Positions 1 to 7,759 of a stretch of 16,961 nucleotides of DNA are shown here, one piece after another; positions within the stretch are counted from its first letter, which is position 1, and the number at the start of each line of letters is the position of its first letter. This DNA is from Bacteroidales bacterium UBA6248 (lineage in GTDB: Bacteria; Bacteroidota; Bacteroidia; Bacteroidales; Lentimicrobiaceae): the NCBI GenBank assembly GCA_002441345.1, contig DJVU01000011.1:967-17927 (forward strand). Direction: 5' to 3'. Position numbers and translations under genes: made by a program. Under the pieces are notes generated by a model. The model was not told the DNA's origin and made no database searches. It saw nothing but the letters and a program-made list of their open reading frames with translations.

Positions 1-1203
1 CTGGTGGATATGATGGGTCCTGATTTTGACCTGAAAAACAACGAAAACTTCAGCAGTCTGTATTACATCAGCGCGCTGGACAATGCGCTTATGTTCGGCG
101 GAATCTTCAGCGGAATCCTGGTATCGTTTATCTATATACTGTTTTTTGTAAACTGGTCGACCGCCGATATCGTCCGGCCTGTGAATGAGCTGGTAAGCAG
201 CATGCAAAAGACAGGCGAAGGCATGCTCGACAACTACACCATTGTTCGTACCAACGATGAAATAGGGGTGATGTCGGAAGGTTACAATCAGATGACGGAG
301 CGATTGCGGGAGTATATTTTCAGGATTTCCCGCATGAACGAGGCGTACTCGCGTTTTGTACCGAACCAGTTTCTGGAATTTCTGGGGAAGCAGGATTTTG
401 AAGATATCCAGCTGGGCGATCAGGTGCAGAAGGAGATGTCGGTACTCTTTTCGGATATACGAGGATTTACAGAGCTTTCGGAAGAGATGACCCCGAAGGA
501 AAATTTCGACTTTATCAATCACTACCTTGGATACATGGAGCCGGTAATACGGCAGAACAACGGATTTATAGATAAATTCATAGGGGATTCGATTATGGCT
601 CTGTTTCACGATAAGGTGGACGATGCCATTGATGCCGCCATTCAGATGCGTGAAACCCTGCACCGTTTCAACCTCGACCGCATCGATCAGGGAAAACCGG
701 TTATCGATTCAGGAATAGGCATTCACACCGGAAACCTGATGCTTGGCGTGGTTGGCGGGGAGGGACGCATGGACGGAACGGTGATTTCAGATGCGGTAAA
801 CCTGGCTTCCAGACTCGAAGGACTGACAAAAATCTACCATACCTCCATTATTATCAGCGAAGACACCCTGATAAAGCTTGAAAATCCCGCGAAATACAAC
901 TTCCGCTTTCTGGATGTGGCACGGGTGAAGGGTAAGAAAGAGGCTGTTTATGTATTTGAAGTACTGGATGGCGATCCGGAGGAAGTTAAACTGCTGAAAA
1001 TAGAAACAAAAGGCCTTTTCGGTAAGGGAATCGATCTGTATAAAAGCCGGAAATTCAGCGAGGCAATGGAAGTATTCAGTGAGATTGTCAAATTGAACCA
1101 CCACGATTCGGTTGCAGCGTTTTATGTTAACCGTTGCCGGAACAACATACAGAAGGGCATTCCCGACGACTGGAGCGGGATAGAGGTATACGATGCCAAA
1201 TAG
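1..1203 (+). CDS. Membrane class III adenylate/guanylate cyclase with HAMP domain, 5' end missing
   Basis: Probably makes cAMP from ATP at the inner face of the membrane in response to an outside signal. The reading frame is open from the first base, so the N-terminal sensor region lies outside the window. Counting from the in-frame GTG at 4, a membrane segment spans about residues 28-49, a HAMP linker about 50-103 and the cyclase domain about 143-320. Catalytic features are intact: metal-binding Asp151 (FSDIRGFT) and Asp195 (GDSIMALF), Asn266 and Arg270 (VNLASR). The base-selecting positions appear to be Lys191 and Thr259. A Lys/Thr pair is typical of class IIIb adenylate cyclases, some of which respond to bicarbonate; that subclass is my inference from hand alignment. 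Residues 337-370 look like one TPR-type helical pair. The gene stands apart from the next one (125-base gap with its own promoter candidate). Guanylate cyclase activity is less likely. Confidence 0.9.
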   Translation: MVDMMGPDFDLKNNENFSSLYYISALDNALMFGGIFSGILVSFIYILFFVNWSTADIVRPVNELVSSMQKTGEGMLDNYTIVRTNDEIGVMSEGYNQMTERLREYIFRISRMNEAYSRFVPNQFLEFLGKQDFEDIQLGDQVQKEMSVLFSDIRGFTELSEEMTPKENFDFINHYLGYMEPVIRQNNGFIDKFIGDSIMALFHDKVDDAIDAAIQMRETLHRFNLDRIDQGKPVIDSGIGIHTGNLMLGVVGGEGRMDGTVISDAVNLASRLEGLTKIYHTSIIISEDTLIKLENPAKYNFRFLDVARVKGKKEAVYVFEVLDGDPEEVKLLKIETKGLFGKGIDLYKSRKFSEAMEVFSEIVKLNHHDSVAAFYVNRCRNNIQKGIPDDWSGIEVYDAK

Positions 1204-1253
1204 GCATGCGGCGTTCGCTGCCGTGCCGGCTGATAATCAACGATTCTTATCAC

Positions 1254-1261
1254 TACTTTTG
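1254..1261 (+). promoter_or_regulatory. Candidate Bacteroidota -7 box (TACTTTTG)
   Basis: TACTTTTG matches the Bacteroidota TAnnTTTG -7 consensus and lies 67 bases before the start of the DUF4175 gene. A transcript would begin near 1268, leaving a leader of about 60 bases. I see no convincing TTG element at the -33 position, so the call rests on one box and its placement in the 125-base gap after the cyclase gene. No clear terminator is visible for the cyclase gene in this gap. Confidence 0.45.
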
Positions 1262-1328
1262 CAGACAGGGAAAACAAGGGATAAAATCCTGCGTTTATCC
1301 ATTTGAAGCAGCCTGAACCTGAAGAACC

Positions 1329-4300
1329 ATGAATGACAATTATTCCTTTCTGATCGACAAGCTTGATGCTTTCATCAGAAAATACTATACAAACCTTCTC
1401 ATCCGGGGCATTCTTTACAGCATTGCCCTGCTGGGGGCATTTTTTCTTATACTTGCCCTGCTCGAATCCGTTGCATGGTTTTCACCCGCGGTCCGTACCG
1501 CCCTGTTTTATTCCTATGTAGCAGCCGCACTCTTCATTCTTGGCCGGTACATTGCCATCCCTTTGCTTAAACTCAATAAAATCGGAAAAAGAATTTCACA
1601 CGGTATGGCAGCTGTAATTATTGGCCGTCATTTCAGTGAAGTCAGGGACACGCTTTTAAACACCCTGCAGCTCAAAACGATGGCTGAAAATGGTACGGCC
1701 GACCGTGAACTGATCCTGGCAAGCATCAATCAGAAAGCCGGTCAATTAAAGCCGGTTCCCTTTGTTTCTGCCATCGACCTTTCAGGGAATAAAAAATACC
1801 TGAGGCTGGCATTACCTCCGGTTTTGATTCTTCTGGCTATGCTGCTGCTTTCTCCTTCCAGTATTACCGAACCCGGACGCCGTCTTTTAAGGCATGCTGA
1901 GGTTTTTGAAAAACCGCTTCCGTTCAGCTTTATTCTTGAAAATCAAAAACTTATTGCTGTACAACAGGAAGATTTCGAAGTCAGGGTACGCATCAGCGGT
2001 GAGGAACTGCCCGATCAGGTTTACCTGGTTTCGAATGGGAGTGAATACACGATGCAAAAAATATCGCGTCTGGAATATTCCTATACGTTCAAAAAGCTGC
2101 AGCGAAACCAGCAGTTCAAATTTAGTGGTGGAGGATATTATTCATCTGATTATGAACTAATTGTGAATCCACGCCCTTCGATAATCAACTTTGAACTTGA
2201 GTTGCAGTATCCATCCTATACAGGGATAAAGCCCGAAGTGGTTTCCAATTCGGGAGATTTAGTTATTCCTCAGGGTACTAATGTTTTATGGAAATTTTAC
2301 ACCCGTGATACCCGTAAAGTAAATTTGAAAATCGGAGAAGATATTCTGGGATTGCAGGCTTCGGGCAATAACGTATTTTCATCGGCACGTCGCATTATGG
2401 AGCCGCTCGGATACAGCGTTACTCTTGAGAATGAATTTATGACCGGTTCCGACAGTATGTCGTTTTTCATTAATGTAATCCCGGATGTATATCCGGTAAT
2501 AACGGCAGAGGAATACCGCGACTCAACGTACGATCATCGCTTGTATTTCAGGGGTGTAATTAAGGACGATTATGGATTTAATAAGCTGGAATTCAAACTG
2601 TCACGTAAATCCGGCCTGAATGAATATTCGGCAGAAACGGTGGTTCCGGTTGTTATTGATAAAGGCAATTCACAGCAATCGTTTTATCATTTCTTCGATC
2701 TTTCAACCCTTGGATTATCTCCTGGTGATGAAGTAGCGTATTATTTTCAGATCTGGGATAACGATGCAATTAACGGAAGCAAATCGTCGCGAACGATGGA
2801 GATGAATTTCAGGGTTCCCACCATGGAGGAAATTGAAGATATGGTCAGGCAGAATCAGGAGAATGTGAAAGGGGAGCTCGAGAAGAGTCTGAACGAAGCC
2901 AAAGCCATTCAGAAAGATCTGGAGCTTCTGAACCGTTCTCTTTTCGACAAAAAGAATCTGAATTACCAGGAGCGAAAGCAGATTCAGGATTTGCTGGAGC
3001 GCCAGAAAAACCTGCACGACAAGGTGGAGGAGATGCGTAAACAAAACGAACAGAGCAATCAGAAGGAGTCGCAGTACCGTGAGATGGATGAATCCCTGGC
3101 GGAAAAGCAGCGGCAGCTCGAAAAGCTGTTTGAAGAGATTATGACGGATGAAATGAAGAAACTTTTTGAGGAACTTCAGAAGATGATGGATGATCTTGAT
3201 AAAAACAAGCTGAACGAGGTAATGGACAAGCTGAAATTTAATGCGGAGGATCTGGAAAAGAGTCTTGACCGCAACCTGGAGCTTTTCAAACAGCTTGAAT
3301 TCGACAAGAAGCTGACCGAGACCATCGAAAAACTTAAAAAGCTTTCGGAAGAGCAGAAGGAGTTATCGGAAAAAACAGCGGACAGCGACAAAAAAGATGC
3401 TGAAAAACGTCTGGAAGAGCAGAGTAAGATAGAAGAAAAATTCGAGAAGATTCGGGAAGATCTGAAGGATCTGGAAAAAAAGAACAAAGAGCTGGAAGAG
3501 CCGAACAACTTTAAAGTTCCCGCAGAAAAAGAGCTGGAGATAAAGAAGGATTTGGAGAGCGGCGATGAAAATCTGAAAAAAGGCCAGATGAAAAAAGCTT
3601 CGCAGGATCAGCAGAAGGCTTCCGATAAAATGGAAGAAATGAGCGACATGCTTTCCGACATGCAGCAGGAGATGGAAGAAGAGGCTTTGGGTGAAGACAT
3701 AGAATCGTTGCGTATGATTCTGGAGAATCTTGTTCGTACGTCGTTTGATCAGGAGGCACTGATGAATGAGCTTTCGGTAATGAGGCGCAACGACCCCAGG
3801 TATGCTCAGGTAACAGAAAAGCAGGTGGCAATAAAAGACAACCTTAAGATGATTGAGGATTCGCTTTTCGCACTGAGTAAGCGGCAATCGATGATAGAAT
3901 CGTTTGTTAACCGCGAAATCAGCATCATCAACGATAACGTAAATCAGTCACTCGAGGCCATTCATGCAAGGGTAATTTCAACGGTGCTGAACAAGCAGCA
4001 GTATGTAATGACGTCAGTAAACAATCTGGCGTTGTTGCTGGCGGAGTCGATGCAGCAGATGCAGCAGAATATGGCCATGAAATCGTCGGGAAAATCGGGA
4101 AAAAGTTGTCCGATGCCTGGTCAGGGAAAGCCATCTTCGATGAAATCGATGCGTCAGATGCAGGAAAAGCTTAATCAGCAGATGGAGGCAATAAAAAAGG
4201 GCATGCATGATAAGAAAGGGGAGAAGGGGGAAACGGGGAGTGGCGGTTCGATGAGCGAGCAGTTGGCCCGGATGGCGGCCCAGCAGGAGGCTTTGCGTCG

Positions 4301-4685
4301 CGAATTGCAGCAATACCGCGATCAGATGCAGAAGGAGGGCCGGCTTGGCGATAAGGGAATGAATCAGATGATTCAGGATATGGAGCGCACCGAAAATGAG
4401 CTGGTCAATAAAATATTGAATGAGCAAACCATGCGCAGGCAGCAGGAGATACTGACGCGATTGCTTGAATCGGAAAAAGCGGAGATGCAACGTGAGCAGG
4501 AAGAGAGAAGGGAGTCGAATGAGGGGCGTGAATTACCCAAGCCCGATCCGGCAAAGTTTTTCGACACCATGGGATTGCCCGGGAAAGAGACGGAATTACT
4601 GAAAACCATTCCGCCATCGTTCCGTAACTATTACCGCAACAAGGTAAATGAATATTTCATTTCCATACCTCGGCCGTCCCCATAG
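1329..4685 (+). CDS. DUF4175-family membrane protein with very long coiled coil
   Basis: Function unknown; I recognise the DUF4175 type of large Bacteroidota membrane protein. The 1118 residues start with a short cytoplasmic helix. Two membrane segments follow (about 25-49 and 55-79), then a soluble stretch with the motif GRHFSEVRDTLLNTLQL, and a third membrane segment (about 158-175). Residues about 190-495 are rich in predicted beta strands and probably lie outside the inner membrane. From about 500 to 1090 the chain is almost wholly helical and rich in Glu, Lys, Gln and Met, with clear heptad-like runs, a mark of a long coiled coil. A Met/Gln/Gly/Lys-rich part lies around 890-985. The ATG at 1329 follows an A-rich stretch with no Shine-Dalgarno, as usual in this phylum. 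A strong terminator follows the stop. DUF4175, ybeY and mnmG often sit together in Bacteroidota (from memory). A structural or envelope-organising role is only a guess. Confidence 0.85.
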   Translation: MNDNYSFLIDKLDAFIRKYYTNLLIRGILYSIALLGAFFLILALLESVAWFSPAVRTALFYSYVAAALFILGRYIAIPLLKLNKIGKRISHGMAAVIIGRHFSEVRDTLLNTLQLKTMAENGTADRELILASINQKAGQLKPVPFVSAIDLSGNKKYLRLALPPVLILLAMLLLSPSSITEPGRRLLRHAEVFEKPLPFSFILENQKLIAVQQEDFEVRVRISGEELPDQVYLVSNGSEYTMQKISRLEYSYTFKKLQRNQQFKFSGGGYYSSDYELIVNPRPSIINFELELQYPSYTGIKPEVVSNSGDLVIPQGTNVLWKFYTRDTRKVNLKIGEDILGLQASGNNVFSSARRIMEPLGYSVTLENEFMTGSDSMSFFINVIPDVYPVITAEEYRDSTYDHRLYFRGVIKDDYGFNKLEFKLSRKSGLNEYSAETVVPVVIDKGNSQQSFYHFFDLSTLGLSPGDEVAYYFQIWDNDAINGSKSSRTMEMNFRVPTMEEIEDMVRQNQENVKGELEKSLNEAKAIQKDLELLNRSLFDKKNLNYQERKQIQDLLERQKNLHDKVEEMRKQNEQSNQKESQYREMDESLAEKQRQLEKLFEEIMTDEMKKLFEELQKMMDDLDKNKLNEVMDKLKFNAEDLEKSLDRNLELFKQLEFDKKLTETIEKLKKLSEEQKELSEKTADSDKKDAEKRLEEQSKIEEKFEKIREDLKDLEKKNKELEEPNNFKVPAEKELEIKKDLESGDENLKKGQMKKASQDQQKASDKMEEMSDMLSDMQQEMEEEALGEDIESLRMILENLVRTSFDQEALMNELSVMRRNDPRYAQVTEKQVAIKDNLKMIEDSLFALSKRQSMIESFVNREISIINDNVNQSLEAIHARVISTVLNKQQYVMTSVNNLALLLAESMQQMQQNMAMKSSGKSGKSCPMPGQGKPSSMKSMRQMQEKLNQQMEAIKKGMHDKKGEKGETGSGGSMSEQLARMAAQQEALRRELQQYRDQMQKEGRLGDKGMNQMIQDMERTENELVNKILNEQTMRRQQEILTRLLESEKAEMQREQEERRESNEGRELPKPDPAKFFDTMGLPGKETELLKTIPPSFRNYYRNKVNEYFISIPRPSP

Positions 4686-4712
4686 GTCAAAGTGAAGGGA
4701 ATGGGAAAGTAT

Positions 4713-4744
4713 AAAAGCCGGTTTTCACCGGCTTTTTTATTTTT
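4713..4744 (+). terminator. Rho-independent terminator between convergent genes
   Basis: A perfect 10-base-pair stem (AAAAGCCGGT at 4713-4722 with ACCGGCTTTT at 4727-4736) closes a four-base loop and runs into a T-rich tail (4733-4744). It lies 27 bases after the DUF4175 stop and 37 bases beyond the stop of the facing lipoprotein gene. Read on the minus strand, the same stem is followed by TTTTATACTTT, so it may also end the minus-strand transcript, though less strongly. Confidence 0.88.
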
Positions 4745-4781
4745 ATCGGGTTTTCATACAGCCTGAATGTTCAGCCGTTTG

Positions 4782-5078
4782 TCAGCAACCGGCCCGGCTG
4801 CCGCCGCCAAACAGAATACCTGCACCGAGAACAAAGCCGAAATCGTACCAGCCTCCGTTATTATTAACCGCATACATGGCTATGGAATCGCTTATCAGGC
4901 TACCTATGAAGGAAAGCGGGGCAATAAATCCATGCCATAAACCTCCTAAAAATCCGTAGGGTTTGGCATGCACACAATCCTGAATGGGCGTAACATCGGC
5001 ACAACTGCTGAGCAAAAAGGCGGCGGCAGATAAAAGAACTACTGCAGCTGCCATTTTTCTTTGTTTTGAAGTTTTCAT
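4782..5078 (-). CDS. Small conserved lipoprotein of unknown function
   Basis: A 98-residue predicted lipoprotein. The ATG at 5078 gives a classic type II signal peptide: Lys/Arg-rich start, hydrophobic core at residues 10-23, and lipobox LLSSC with Cys26 as the lipidated residue. A TTG further upstream (5111) would add 11 residues before the signal and is less likely. The mature part has a second Cys35, then GFLGGLWHGFIAPLSFIGSL and NNNGGWYDFGFVLGAG, ending in a Gly-rich tail. This tryptophan/glycine pattern recalls a widespread family of short uncharacterised bacterial proteins; I recognise the pattern but know no function. The two hydrophobic stretches (about 43-62 and 80-93) might insert in or lie on a membrane. 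The gene is alone on the minus strand and faces the DUF4175 terminator. Its upstream region holds an 11-of-12 direct repeat, and a near -7 box (TTATTTTG on the minus strand, 5109-5116) lies 31 bases before the ATG. Confidence 0.8.
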   Translation of the reverse strand: MKTSKQRKMAAAVVLLSAAAFLLSSCADVTPIQDCVHAKPYGFLGGLWHGFIAPLSFIGSLISDSIAMYAVNNNGGWYDFGFVLGAGILFGGGSRAGC

Positions 5079-5114
5079 TGGATGGATTTTCAGGGTATGG
5101 ATGTGAAACAAAAT

Positions 5115-5151
5115 AACTCCGGACAGCCAATATACGTAAAACTCCGGGCAG
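5115..5151. repeat. Pair of 12-base direct repeats upstream of the small lipoprotein gene
   Basis: AACTCCGGACAG (5115-5126) and AACTCCGGGCAG (5140-5151) agree at 11 of 12 positions and are spaced 25 bases start to start. They lie in the 217-base divergent gap between the minus-strand lipoprotein gene and ybeY, closer to the lipoprotein gene. Two equally oriented half-sites a little over two helical turns apart could bind a regulator, but chance is possible. Confidence 0.3.
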
Positions 5152-5266
5152 CGGTTTCCTTTTGGGGCAAATAAAAACTGAACCTGCAGAACCTTCCCGG
5201 TACCTGAATCTCCGTATCTGCATTAAAATCCCTTTAAAGGTTTTAAGCTGAAACTTTATCTTGTTG

Positions 5267-5274
5267 TACCTTTG
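5267..5274 (+). promoter_or_regulatory. Bacteroidota -7 box for ybeY (TACCTTTG)
   Basis: TACCTTTGCA is a close match to the Bacteroidota -7 consensus TAnnTTTG. Transcription would start near 5281, only about 15 bases before the ybeY ATG. This argues against the in-frame TTG at 5272, which would lie inside the promoter. A T-rich TTTTAAG at 5241-5247 could serve as the -33 element. A 10-base palindrome, CCTTTAAAGG (5231-5240), sits directly upstream. Confidence 0.65.
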
Positions 5275-5295
5275 CAGAAACCAAGGCATATAAAA

Positions 5296-5718
5296 ATGGC
5301 GGGCAGGATTAAATATTATCGTGAGGATGTAACATATCGTCTTCGTAACATCCGAAACATCCGAACCTGGATGGAAACCTGCATTGGGGAGCAGAAAAAA
5401 CAGACAGGGGAGGTCAGCATTATTTTTTGCAGCGACGATTACCTTTACAACATGAATGTGGAATATCTGAATCACGATACGCTCACCGATGTAATAACCT
5501 TTGATTATTCGGAAGGGGATACCATTTCGGGCGATGTCTTCATCAGCATTGAAAGGGTGAGGGAGAATGCTGCCTTGTATGGAAAAACTTTTGGTGAAGA
5601 ATTGAATCGTGTAATGATACACGGCATATTGCATTTATGTGGGTATAAGGATAAAACCCGCAAGGATGCTGCACTTATGCGCCGCAAAGAAGAGGAATGC
5701 CTGGCGCTGCTGGCCTGA
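5296..5718 (+). CDS. ybeY: Endoribonuclease/rRNA maturation factor YbeY
   Basis: YbeY is a small metalloprotein needed for 16S rRNA 3'-end maturation and ribosome quality control. From the ATG at 5296 the product is 140 residues, close to the usual length. The central family signature is present (YLNHDTLTDVITFDY, residues 57-71; GDVFIS, 79-84), followed by the metal site HGILHLCGYKD with His109 and His113. The third ligand of the usual HxxxHxxxxxH motif is Asp119 here rather than His; from memory GYKDK is common in Bacteroidota YbeY, so this is probably a lineage feature and not damage. The conserved Arg of the YR-x-x-D signature seen in E. coli is Leu58. The start was chosen because the -7 box overlaps the more upstream TTG. 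mnmG follows 150 bases later with its own promoter candidate. Confidence 0.95.
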   Translation: MAGRIKYYREDVTYRLRNIRNIRTWMETCIGEQKKQTGEVSIIFCSDDYLYNMNVEYLNHDTLTDVITFDYSEGDTISGDVFISIERVRENAALYGKTFGEELNRVMIHGILHLCGYKDKTRKDAALMRRKEEECLALLA

Positions 5719-5751
5719 AATCGGGACTTCCCCGCCTATTCATATTATTCG

Positions 5752-5759
5752 TAATTTTG
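5752..5759 (+). promoter_or_regulatory. Candidate Bacteroidota -7 box for mnmG (TAATTTTG)
   Basis: TAATTTTG matches TAnnTTTG and lies 110 bases before the mnmG ATG. It would give a leader of about 100 bases that contains the first parS-like site. I find no good -33 TTG about 20 bases upstream, so the strength is uncertain and read-through from ybeY remains possible. Confidence 0.45.
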
Positions 5760-5844
5760 CCTTTCTTTTTTCGCCTTCGACAAAGGGCGGATTCCGGAAT
5801 TTTTATTGTTATAAAACCATTGAAAATCAATTTCGGAAGTTGAA

Positions 5845-5860
5845 TGTTCCACGTGAAACA
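5845..5860. promoter_or_regulatory. parS-like ParB-binding site 1
   Basis: TGTTCCACGTGAAACA fits the widely conserved bacterial parS consensus TGTTnCACGTGAAACA at every defined position. It ends 8 bases before the mnmG ATG, in the untranslated leader. ParB loads at such sites and spreads to form the complex that ParA moves during chromosome segregation. Sites of this kind cluster near the replication origin. Binding here is inferred from the sequence match alone. Confidence 0.85.
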
Positions 5861-5868
5861 AGCGGTTG

Positions 5869-7740
5869 ATGTTTAAAGAATATGATGTAATAGTTGTTGG
5901 TGCCGGTCACGCCGGAGGTGAAGCCGCAGCGGCAGCAGCGAATATGGGCTCATCGGTTCTGCTGATTACCATGAACATGGGCACAATCGCCCAAATGTCG
6001 TGCAATCCGGCCATGGGTGGCATCGCAAAAGGTCAGATCGTACGTGAAATAGATGCATTAGGCGGTTATTCCGGCATTGTTACGGATCATACCATGATTC
6101 AGTTCCGGATGCTAAACAAATCGAAAGGCCCGGCAATGTGGAGTCCGCGCGCACAAAGCGACCGCATGCGGTTTTCCGAAAAGTGGCGTCTTATGCTTGA
6201 ACAAACACCAAACCTCGATTTCTGGCAGGATACCGTGAACGCAATTATAACAGATCAGGGCAGAGTGGTTGGGGTTAAAACCGCAATGGGGCAGGAGATT
6301 CGCTCCAAATCCGTAATTCTCACAAACGGAACCTTCCTGAACGGCATTATTCACATAGGAACAAAAAATTTCGGGGGCGGACGCATGGGCGACCGGCCTT
6401 CAACGGGACTAACGGAAAATCTGCGGGAACTGGGATTTACCTCTGATCGTCTGAAAACAGGAACTCCTGTTCGTGTGGATGGCCGTACCATAGATTTTTC
6501 GAAACTGGAGGAACAAAAAGGCGACGATAATCCCGGCCGTTTCTCGTATACCGATACGCCTGTACTTCAAAAACAGCGCAGTTGTTACCTTGCATATACC
6601 AATCTGGCGGTACACGACGTCCTGCGTACCGGATTCGACTTTTCTCCCATGTATGCGGGTCGCATCGAAGGGCGGGGTCCGAGGTACTGTCCCTCTATTG
6701 AAGATAAAATAGACCGTTTTGCAGATAAAATAAGGCACCAGCTTTTTGTGGAGCCCGAAGGCTGGGACACGGTGGAGTATTACATTAATGGATTCTCTTC
6801 TTCTCTTCCCGATTACATTCAATACAAAGCGCTTCAGCTGGTTCCCGGATTTGAAAATGCGAAAATATTCAGGCCCGGTTATGCTATTGAATACGATTAT
6901 TTCCCCCCGCATCAGTTGCATTACACACTCGAAACACGAGCGGTTGAGAATCTCTACTTTGCGGGTCAGATTAACGGAACAACCGGTTATGAGGAAGCCG
7001 CTGCTCAGGGACTCATGGCCGGCATTAATGCTCATTTAAAACTGAATAATCTGGAGCCGTTTGTACTCAAACGATCGGAAGCATATATTGGTGTGCTGAT
7101 CGACGATCTGATTACAAAGAGTATTGATGAACCCTACCGTATGTTTACCTCCAGAGCCGAGTATCGAATACTGCTGCGACAGGATAATGCAGACCTCCGG
7201 CTGACGCCTTTATCGTACAAAATAGGTTTGGCCGGTGTCGATAGGTACACCAGGGTCCTGGAAAAGCAGAAAGCCATTCAATCGGCCATAGCGCTGTTAG
7301 CAAAGGTGAGTGTTCGTCCCGATCAGGTAAACGGAGCGTTGGAAAGGGCAGGAACGGCAGCAATAAATCAGAAAGTAAAACTCGACACCCTGTTATTACG
7401 GCCTCAGATTCATTTAAACAATTTGATCGAAACGCTCCCCTCTTTGAAAGAGTTTTTTGATAAATTTGGAGCAATCGGGGAGGAGGTGATAGAGGAAACG
7501 GAAATTCTGGTAAAGTACCAGGGGTATATCGACAAGGAGCAGGAAATTGCTCAACGCTTATCCAAATTTGAAAACATGCCTCTTAAAGCGGATTTCGATT
7601 ACCAGTCGCTGAGCTCTCTCTCGTTTGAAGCACGTGAAAAGCTCAGTAAAATCAGACCGGAAACCATAGGCCAGGCATCCCGTATAAGCGGTGTTTCTCC
7701 AGCCGACATTTCCGTTCTGGTGATCTTCTTAAGTAAATAA
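5869..7740 (+). CDS. mnmG: tRNA uridine-5-carboxymethylaminomethyl synthesis enzyme MnmG (GidA)
   Basis: MnmG, with the GTPase MnmE, installs the (carboxymethyl)aminomethyl group on the wobble uridine of several tRNAs, using FAD and a methylene-tetrahydrofolate carbon. The 623 residues match the family's usual length. The FAD-binding GAGHAG lies at residues 11-16. The two conserved cysteines of the family are present: Cys45 (MSCNPAMGG) and Cys274 (GPRYCPSIEDK). NGTFLNG, the TGTPVR segment, and the C-terminal IRPETIGQASRISGVSPADISVL helical region that contacts MnmE and tRNA are all in place. The ATG at 5869 is preferred over a TTG one codon upstream. The gene is bracketed by two parS-like sites and is followed after 19 bases by the methyltransferase gene. 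mnmE is not in the window. Confidence 0.98.
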   Translation: MFKEYDVIVVGAGHAGGEAAAAAANMGSSVLLITMNMGTIAQMSCNPAMGGIAKGQIVREIDALGGYSGIVTDHTMIQFRMLNKSKGPAMWSPRAQSDRMRFSEKWRLMLEQTPNLDFWQDTVNAIITDQGRVVGVKTAMGQEIRSKSVILTNGTFLNGIIHIGTKNFGGGRMGDRPSTGLTENLRELGFTSDRLKTGTPVRVDGRTIDFSKLEEQKGDDNPGRFSYTDTPVLQKQRSCYLAYTNLAVHDVLRTGFDFSPMYAGRIEGRGPRYCPSIEDKIDRFADKIRHQLFVEPEGWDTVEYYINGFSSSLPDYIQYKALQLVPGFENAKIFRPGYAIEYDYFPPHQLHYTLETRAVENLYFAGQINGTTGYEEAAAQGLMAGINAHLKLNNLEPFVLKRSEAYIGVLIDDLITKSIDEPYRMFTSRAEYRILLRQDNADLRLTPLSYKIGLAGVDRYTRVLEKQKAIQSAIALLAKVSVRPDQVNGALERAGTAAINQKVKLDTLLLRPQIHLNNLIETLPSLKEFFDKFGAIGEEVIEETEILVKYQGYIDKEQEIAQRLSKFENMPLKADFDYQSLSSLSFEAREKLSKIRPETIGQASRISGVSPADISVLVIFLSK

Positions 7741-7759
7741 TACCAACGTTTGCAATACA

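Noticed and set aside
1207..1222. GCGGC/GCTGC hairpin after the cyclase gene as a terminator
   Set aside because: Only five pairs with one wobble and no T tract.
3363..3887. 174-codon minus-strand open frame opposite the coiled-coil part of the DUF4175 gene
   Set aside because: Low-complexity Phe/Leu-rich translation is the expected shadow of Lys/Glu-rich coiled-coil codons.
4900..5634. 244-codon open frame on the minus strand across ybeY and the lipoprotein gene
   Set aside because: It overlaps two well-supported genes in other frames, and its product shows no family features or usable start context.
5772..5800. Small hairpin (CGCC/GGCG) and palindrome ATTCCGGAAT in the mnmG leader as a terminator or riboswitch
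   Set aside because: The stems are short and no T tract or known riboswitch pattern follows; chance is sufficient.
5639..5869. 76-codon plus-strand open frame between ybeY and mnmG
   Set aside because: It starts within ybeY, runs through the promoter and the parS site, and encodes nothing recognisable.
7626..7641. A CACGTG-containing 16-mer (TGAAGCACGTGAAAAG) inside mnmG resembling parS
   Set aside because: Four of the 15 defined consensus positions differ, and the bases encode ordinary mnmG codons.
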